Positions 59,224-64,000 of a DNA stretch of 64,000 nucleotides are shown piece by piece. Source of the stretch: JANNRR01 sp031401675. GTDB lineage: Bacteria; Pseudomonadota; Alphaproteobacteria; Rhodobacterales; Rhodobacteraceae. The stretch lies in NCBI GenBank assembly GCA_031401675.1, contig JANNRR010000011.1, positions 8,759 through 72,758 on the forward strand. The letters are read 5' to 3'. Each line of letters begins with the position of its first letter. Positions within the stretch are counted from its first letter, which is position 1. The notes under the pieces were generated by a model that was not told where the DNA came from, searched no databases, and was given only the letters and a program-made list of their open reading frames with translations. The position numbers and the translations under genes are program-made.

Positions 59224-60347
59224 GTGCCCGCCACTTCGGCCAGCACCACGATCTGCCCGGCCTCGACCGCCAGCACCGCCAGATCGCGCTGGCAGCGGCC
59301 ATCAGGCTGGAACCGGAACCCGCCCAGTACCCCGGTAAACCCGGCCACCCGCGTCAGGCCCTTGCGGTTCAGCGACCGCGCATCGCCCAGCCCGATAGCG
59401 ATCAGCGCGGCATCATGGCCAATTGCCGCCACCACGCCGGGCTCTTCGCCGAAGCCGGCGACAAACCGGTCCGCGAACGGCAGGAACAGATCGGGCGGCG
59501 GCGCCGCAAACCAGGCACCGGCCAGATCGCCGTTGCCTGCCACCTCGCCGGCTCCCCACTGAACCGAACCCATCAGCTGCACGCCGCTGCCTGCGAGCCC
59601 GGCGGCAAACCCGGCCAGTACGGCACCACCATCCGGCAGGAACACTGCCTGCGGCAAGTCCCCGCCGCCCGCCGCCCGCAGCGCCCGGGTCAGACCGCCC
59701 TGTCCGGGGTCGCGCAACAACGCAGCACTCAGTGTGATGCCGCCCAACACTGCCAGCCGCTCGGCAGCCGCCACCGTCGCTTCCCCCGCAGCACCGTCGC
59801 GCGCCACCACGGCGATCCGCGTCAAGCCCTGGGCGCGGGCATAACTGAACATCGCCGAAACCGACTGCGCCGGGGTCACGCCCATCACGAACGCCCCCTG
59901 CGCGGCCAGCGTATCGTCATTGGAAAAGGTGACCACCGGCACCTTGCCGGCAACCGCGAGCACCGACGGGGTCTGATCGGCGCGCAGCGGCCCCATCAGA
60001 AGCCGCGCCCCCGCCTTCAGCGCCGCACCGGCTGCCGCCGCAGCCCCCTCGGCGGTGTCGCCGGTGTCATAGGCCTTGGGCGCACCCGCCTCGGGCCGCC
60101 CCAACGCCGCCAGACTGGCCGCCCGCGCCATGTTCTGACCCAATGCCGCATTGGTGCCGGTCAAGGGCAGCAACAGCGCCGCCGCCCCGCCGCCGGGCCC
60201 AATGCCAAGGCCGCCTCCACTTTGCCCGGTCGCACCCGCCGCCAGATCGCCACAAGCCGCCAGCGGCACCATCACCGGCAGCGCCAGCCCGGCCAGCAGG
60301 CCGCGACACAGCCGCCGCCGGTTCAGATCAGGGGCAGCATCTTGCAT
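59220..60347 (-). CDS. LpoA/periplasmic-binding-like lipoprotein within the T2SS operon
   Basis: A 375-aa protein with an N-terminal signal and lipobox (MVPLAAC, Cys32) preceded by RRRLCRGLL, so a lipoprotein, perhaps Tat-exported. The body is a type-I periplasmic-binding fold: LLLPLTGTNAALGQNMARAA, GPLRADQTPSVLAVAGKVPVV, TFSNDDTLAAQGAFVMGV, RIAVVARDGAAGE. This is the fold of penicillin-binding-protein activators (YraM/LpoA) and of branched-chain amino acid binding proteins. It sits between gspF and gspJ with overlapping codons, a place where gspG-I are normally found. Its role in secretion is unknown; it may link the secretion system to peptidoglycan. Confidence 0.78.
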   Translation of the reverse strand: MQDAAPDLNRRRLCRGLLAGLALPVMVPLAACGDLAAGATGQSGGGLGIGPGGGAAALLLPLTGTNAALGQNMARAASLAALGRPEAGAPKAYDTGDTAEGAAAAAGAALKAGARLLMGPLRADQTPSVLAVAGKVPVVTFSNDDTLAAQGAFVMGVTPAQSVSAMFSYARAQGLTRIAVVARDGAAGEATVAAAERLAVLGGITLSAALLRDPGQGGLTRALRAAGGGDLPQAVFLPDGGAVLAGFAAGLAGSGVQLMGSVQWGAGEVAGNGDLAGAWFAAPPPDLFLPFADRFVAGFGEEPGVVAAIGHDAALIAIGLGDARSLNRKGLTRVAGFTGVLGGFRFQPDGRCQRDLAVLAVEAGQIVVLAEVAGT

Positions 60348-60357
60348 CGCCGTCTCC

Positions 60358-60423
60358 TCCGGGGCGGGTCACAACCCGACCAGCCCATTGTCCGGGGCGG
60401 GTCACAACCCGACCAGCCCATTG
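60358..60423 (-). repeat. Perfect 33-bp tandem duplication at the gspF end
   Basis: Two identical 33-bp units at 60358-60390 and 60391-60423, read on the minus strand as CAATGGGCTGGTCGGGTTGT and so on. The upstream unit encodes the end of gspF with its stop; the other lies before the lipoprotein's Shine-Dalgarno. Each unit contains a small hairpin, CGGGT-TGTG-ACCCG. Confidence 0.93.
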
Positions 60424-61607
60424 ATCGACACGATCGGCAATAGAATGGCCAGCACCATCGCCATGACCATCCCGCCCATCACCAAAAGGATAGCCGGTTC
60501 CACCAAAGCCACCAGCGTCTTGACCCAGGCATCCAGATCGCGCTGCTGATCCGCCGCCGCCCGTTCCAGTGCCGGGCCCAAAGTGCCGGTCGCCTCGCCG
60601 CTGGCCACCATCGCCACCAGCATGGCCGGAAAACACGCCGCTTCCTCCATCGCCCGCTTCAGGCTCATGCCCTGACGCACCTTGCCGGCGATCTCGGCCA
60701 CCTTGGCGCGGATGAACCGGTTCGGCGTCACCCCTGCCGCCGCCGCCATGGCGTCGACCAGCGGCACCTGACTTTGCAACAGCGTCGCCAGCGTGCCCGC
60801 GAACGTCGCGGCATTCAGCCGCTGCACGAACCGCCGGGTCAGCCTGCCCTGCGCCAGGGCCCGGTCCCAGACCAGCCGATTGCCTGCCACCGCCAGCCAG
60901 CGCCCGACAAGAACGGCAGCCCCGAAAAGCCCCGCCGCCGCGATCACGCCATAGTCCCGGATCGCCGCCGACAGCCCGATCAGCGCCCGCGTCAGCCACG
61001 GCAGATCACTGCCCCGCGACGTGAACACCCGCACGATGTCGGGCACCACGAACGCCATCAGCAACGTGATGATCGCCAGACTGACCACGGCCAGCAAAGC
61101 CGGATACAACAGTGCCAACTGCACGGTCTGCCGGTTGCGCGCCCGGTTCTCGACGAACCCGGCCAGATGCGCCATCACCTGATCCAGCCGCCCCGAGGCT
61201 TCGCCCGCCACGACCGAGGCCCGGTAGAACTCGCTGAACGCCTGCGGATACAGCGCCAGCGCCGCCCCGAAACTGCGCCCCTCCAGCACCAGCGCCCGCA
61301 CCGCCATCATCAGACCCGCGACCTTTGCCGGCTGGCCCTGCGCAATGGTCGACAACGCATCCTCGATCCGCAGGCCCGACCCCAGCAGGGTCGCCATCTG
61401 CCGCGTCACCAGCACCAGCGCCGCCAGCGGCAACGACCGGCGCAAGGTCAGGCGCGGTGCATCCTGCGACGCGGCGGCGGCCACCTGCAGCGGCAGCAAG
61501 CCCTGCCCGCGCAGATCGGACCGCGCGGCAGTGGCACTTGCCGCCTCCATCACCCCGGCCCGGGCCTTGCCCGCCGCGTCCACCGCCCGAAAGGCAAAGG
61601 CCGCCAT
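60402..61607 (-). CDS. gspF: General secretion pathway protein GspF
   Basis: Inner-membrane platform protein of the T2SS, 401 aa. Two T2SSF domains: about residues 70-190 (RQMATLLGSGLRIEDALSTI, GEASGRLDQVMAHLAGFVE) and 270-395 (ATLLQSQVPLVDAMAAAAGV, MVASGEATGTLGPALERAA), each with following transmembrane helices near 170-230 and at the C-terminus. Start ATG 61607 with AGGAGGGG upstream, directly after the gspE stop. The last residues NGLVGL are in the duplicated 33-bp unit. Confidence 0.95.
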   Translation of the reverse strand: MAAFAFRAVDAAGKARAGVMEAASATAARSDLRGQGLLPLQVAAAASQDAPRLTLRRSLPLAALVLVTRQMATLLGSGLRIEDALSTIAQGQPAKVAGLMMAVRALVLEGRSFGAALALYPQAFSEFYRASVVAGEASGRLDQVMAHLAGFVENRARNRQTVQLALLYPALLAVVSLAIITLLMAFVVPDIVRVFTSRGSDLPWLTRALIGLSAAIRDYGVIAAAGLFGAAVLVGRWLAVAGNRLVWDRALAQGRLTRRFVQRLNAATFAGTLATLLQSQVPLVDAMAAAAGVTPNRFIRAKVAEIAGKVRQGMSLKRAMEEAACFPAMLVAMVASGEATGTLGPALERAAADQQRDLDAWVKTLVALVEPAILLVMGGMVMAMVLAILLPIVSINGLVGL

Positions 61608-63077
61608 CTACCCCTCCTGCGCCACGCGGGCGACTTCTTCCACCGTGGTGATACCGCCCCGAACCGCCCGCAGCCCGTCGGCAATCAGCCCCGGCCCGTC
61701 GCGGCGCGCCTCGGTCACCAGATCAGCCTCGGACGCGCCCGCATGCACCATCGCTTCCATGGCCTTGGTGATTTCCACTACCTCGTACAGCCCCGACCGA
61801 CCGCGATAGCCCAGACCGTGACAGGACGGGCACCCGCCCGCGCGATAGAGCGGCGTGCCGACATCGATCGCCCCGAGCAGCCGCCTATCGGTCTCGGTCG
61901 CACACTCTTCCCGCCGGCACTCCGGACACAGCCGCCGCACCAGCCGCTGCGCCACCACCCCCGCCAGCATCGGCGCCAGCAGGAACCGCTCCACCCCCAT
62001 GTCGATCAACCGCGCCACCGCGCCGATGGCCGTATTGGTGTGCAGTGTCGACAGCATGAAGTGCCCGGTCATCGCCGCCTCGACCGCCACCTGCGCAGTT
62101 TCCCGGTCGCGGATCTCGCCCACCATGATCACATCCGGGTCCTGCCGCAGGATCGCGCGCAACCCGCGCGGAAAGCTCAGGTCGGTGCGCGGATTGACCT
62201 GCATCTGTCCGATCCCGTCCAGCGAGTATTCGATCGGGTCCTCGACCGTCATGATGTTGCGGCTCTGGTCGTTCAGATGGTCAAGTGCGGCATACAGCGT
62301 CGTGGTCTTGCCCGAACCGGTCGGCCCGGTCACCAGCACCATGCCGTCAGGGCGCGCCAGCAGACGGGCGAACACCGCCGCATCGCGCGCCGCCATGCCC
62401 AGCCGGTCCAGGCCCAGCCGCGTCGCATCGCGGTCCAGAAGCCGCATCACCACCCGCTCGCCATATTGCGACGGGATGGTCGACACCCGCACATCGACCT
62501 CGTGCCCGCCGACCCGCAACGATACCCGCCCATCCTGCGGCAGCCGCTTTTCCGCGATGTCCAGCCGCGCCATCACCTTGATCCGGCTGACCAGCAGCGG
62601 CGCCAGCGCCCGCTTGGGCTCGACCATCTCGCGCAGGATCCCGTCGATGCGGAACCGCACCACCAGACGCCGTTCCTGGGTCTCGACGTGGATGTCGGAT
62701 GCGCCTTCCTTGATCGCCTCCAAGAGCAGCGCATTGATCAGCCGTACCACCGGCGCATCGTCGCTTTGATCCAGCAGATCATCGACCACGGCGGCACTGT
62801 CGGCCAGACTGGCCAGCCCGCCGTCCGCCCCCGCCGCGTCCGACGCATCAACGGCGGAATCGCGGTAGACCCGCGCCAGCAACGCCTCGAAATCCGCATC
62901 GCTCACCACCTCTGCCCGCAGGCCCTGCCCGGCGATCCGCTGCACCTCGGCCAGTGCCGCAACCGCGGCGTTGGCCCTGACGGCACAGACCACCCCGCCG
63001 GCATCATGCAGGATCACCCCCTGCGACCGGGCAAAGCCATAGGACAGCTGCACCGGCTTTTCCGCTGTCAGGGTCAT
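61608..63077 (-). CDS. gspE: General secretion pathway ATPase GspE
   Basis: Cytoplasmic secretion ATPase of 489 aa. Walker A GPTGSGKTTTLY (251-262), Asp box MTVEDPIEYSLDGIGQ, Walker B DPDVIMVGEIRD, His box STLHTNTA. Near the C-terminus, a tetracysteine zinc motif, CPECRREEC and CPSCHGLG, confirms GspE rather than PilT. Start ATG 63077, overlapping gspM by four bases. It energises assembly of the pseudopilus. Confidence 0.96.
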   Translation of the reverse strand: MTLTAEKPVQLSYGFARSQGVILHDAGGVVCAVRANAAVAALAEVQRIAGQGLRAEVVSDADFEALLARVYRDSAVDASDAAGADGGLASLADSAAVVDDLLDQSDDAPVVRLINALLLEAIKEGASDIHVETQERRLVVRFRIDGILREMVEPKRALAPLLVSRIKVMARLDIAEKRLPQDGRVSLRVGGHEVDVRVSTIPSQYGERVVMRLLDRDATRLGLDRLGMAARDAAVFARLLARPDGMVLVTGPTGSGKTTTLYAALDHLNDQSRNIMTVEDPIEYSLDGIGQMQVNPRTDLSFPRGLRAILRQDPDVIMVGEIRDRETAQVAVEAAMTGHFMLSTLHTNTAIGAVARLIDMGVERFLLAPMLAGVVAQRLVRRLCPECRREECATETDRRLLGAIDVGTPLYRAGGCPSCHGLGYRGRSGLYEVVEITKAMEAMVHAGASEADLVTEARRDGPGLIADGLRAVRGGITTVEEVARVAQEG

Positions 63078-63556
63078 GGTTGCAGCCTCCGCACCGACAG
63101 TCGCACGCTCACTTGGCCCGGCACCGGACGGCGCGCGATCTCCAGCGCCGTCAGATGCAACGCATGTTCGGCCTCCAGCGCGTCCAGCCACAGGATCAGT
63201 GCATCGAACCCGACTTCGTCCAGCGTCGCATCGGCCCCCTGATCCACCGGATCAAGCCGCCGGATCGCCAACTGATAAGCCTCGGCGCTTTCGGTCAGCA
63301 CCGTCGCCACCGGGCGCGGGTCGGCGGGGCCGGGCAAGGCGCGGCCCGGCAGCGTAGCCAGTGCCGCCAATGCCCGGTCCTGCCAGCCGATCCTGTCGGC
63401 CAGCGCCTGCCGCTCGGTGCGAAGCGGCAACCAGACCAGCGTCACCAAGAGCCAGACCAGCCCAAGGCCAAGCGCCGCCAGCAACAGCCCCTGCTCGCGC
63501 CGGCTGCGCAGCGCCACCCAGTCCGACAGCGGATTTGCTAACGACCGCAGCATCAT
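63074..63556 (-). CDS. gspM: General secretion pathway protein GspM
   Basis: Inner-membrane assembly factor of 160 aa. A short cytoplasmic N-terminus, LRSRREQ, one membrane helix at about residues 23-44 (LLLAALGLGLVWLLVTLVWL), then a periplasmic coiled/ferredoxin-like domain ending SVRRLQP. Start is ATG 63556 or the adjacent ATG 63553. It overlaps gspL upstream and gspE downstream. It normally binds GspL and GspE. Confidence 0.85.
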   Translation of the reverse strand: MMLRSLANPLSDWVALRSRREQGLLLAALGLGLVWLLVTLVWLPLRTERQALADRIGWQDRALAALATLPGRALPGPADPRPVATVLTESAEAYQLAIRRLDPVDQGADATLDEVGFDALILWLDALEAEHALHLTALEIARRPVPGQVSVRLSVRRLQP

Positions 63557-64000
63557 GCACCACCTTCCGACAGAGTCATCTGCACTTCTGCCGCCCCCTC
63601 GCCACTGGTCGCCGCTCCGGCCTTTACCCCCAAGCCGGCCCTGGTTAGCGCCGTTTCCGCCGATTGCAATGAACCCAGATCGGCCGCCTCCATGGTCACG
63701 CTCAAGGTCGCGGCACCTTCGCCAGCCTGACCCCAGCTCAGAGACTGCAACCGGACATCCAGCCCCGCCAGCGCCAGCGACAACTGCCCGAGCAGCCGCA
63801 GAACGCTGGCCTGACTCGCCGGTTCAGCCGCAGCCAGCGCCCGTCCCAGCGCCGTTTCAACCGCAAGCCCCGCAGGCTGGCCCGCCGCCAGCAGCGCCGC
63901 CTCCAGCCTGGCACCGCCAGCAGCCGCCTGACGGCCAAGCGCCAACACGTCAGCCGCCAACAACCCCAGATGCAAACCCGCCGCCACCAGCAGAACCGCC
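63553..64000 (-). CDS. gspL: General secretion pathway protein GspL, C-terminal part (runs off the window)
   Basis: The frame is open to base 64000. The visible 149 residues begin in a membrane helix (AVLLVAAGLHLGLLAADVLA), then a periplasmic part with LRLLGQLSLALAGLDVRLQS and LSVTMEAADLGSLQSAETAL, the ferredoxin-like end of GspL. The actin-like cytoplasmic half lies beyond the window. Position before gspM, with a four-base overlap, supports the call. Confidence 0.8.
   Translation of the reverse strand, partial: AVLLVAAGLHLGLLAADVLALGRQAAAGGARLEAALLAAGQPAGLAVETALGRALAAAEPASQASVLRLLGQLSLALAGLDVRLQSLSWGQAGEGAATLSVTMEAADLGSLQSAETALTRAGLGVKAGAATSGEGAAEVQMTLSEGGA

Noticed and set aside
60358..60423. 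CRISPR-like repeat
   Set aside because: Only two direct units without spacers; it is a simple tandem duplication.
60774..63242. 822-aa plus-strand open frame opposite gspF and gspE
   Set aside because: Its length is due to the high GC content of the gsp genes; the minus strand encodes complete GspF and GspE, and this frame has a low-complexity Arg/Gln/His composition.

Overview
This window is high-GC chromosomal DNA of an alphaproteobacterium, most likely Rhodobacteraceae/Paracoccaceae. The evidence is the conserved housekeeping order (small ORF-murA-DUF2948-GNAT-hisD-UPF0262-LMW phosphatase-infA-maf-rng-yacG-tRNA-Phe), tight ATGA-type gene overlaps, and the large load of ABC importers with sugar and inositol catabolic genes. 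No plasmid, phage or CRISPR hallmark is seen.

Layout. (1) 1-1649: tail of a CUT1 sugar ABC importer operon ending in a GntR regulator. (2) 1902-3770: mnmH, a degraded serine recombinase, and tRNA-Thr. (3) 3858-11207: the housekeeping block, including a short TTG-start yacG. (4) 11208-12297: a decayed stretch with a broken IS5-type transposase. (5) 12298-33676: a sugar-acid locus with a peptide/oligosaccharide-type ABC importer (Tat-exported binding protein, two permeases, two ATPases), two UxuA-like dehydratases, four enolase-superfamily dehydratases (one a clear ManD, two a tandem duplicate pair), an RraA-fold protein, an SMP-30 lactonase, two SDR-type dehydrogenases/epimerases, a PQQ sugar dehydrogenase and a LacI regulator. 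A low-GC HNH endonuclease with a DGQH motif sits inside it and looks like an acquired gene. (6) 34077-34975: a small membrane protein and a ParA-like ATPase.

(7) 35060-49474: myo-inositol/rhizopine-type catabolism. It holds iolB, iolD, an iolC-DUF2090 fusion, an RpiR regulator, a MocE-like Rieske ferredoxin with a MocD-like desaturase/hydroxylase, a second LacI regulator, then an operon of TIM-barrel isomerase, binding protein, permease, ATPase and IolG/MocA dehydrogenase ending in a strong terminator. A divergent PanB-like protein follows. An identical 36-bp promoter/operator architecture precedes iolC and the TIM-barrel operon and ties import to catabolism. (8) 49793-54906: an envelope-lipid glycosylation module (GT2, LAB_N protein, two GT39-type transferases, PAP2 phosphatase). 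(9) 54887-64000: prepilin peptidase, an exported DUF4331 protein and part of a type II secretion operon (gspL-M-E-F, a lipoprotein, gspJ, gspK).

The most unusual items are the HNH-DGQH protein, the paired RpiR-type operators, the set of six sugar-acid dehydratases, the PanB paralogue lacking PanB active-site residues, the LpoA-like lipoprotein inside the T2SS operon, and a short dispersed intergenic repeat with four copies. Protein identities come from family recognition by reading; no database search was run.
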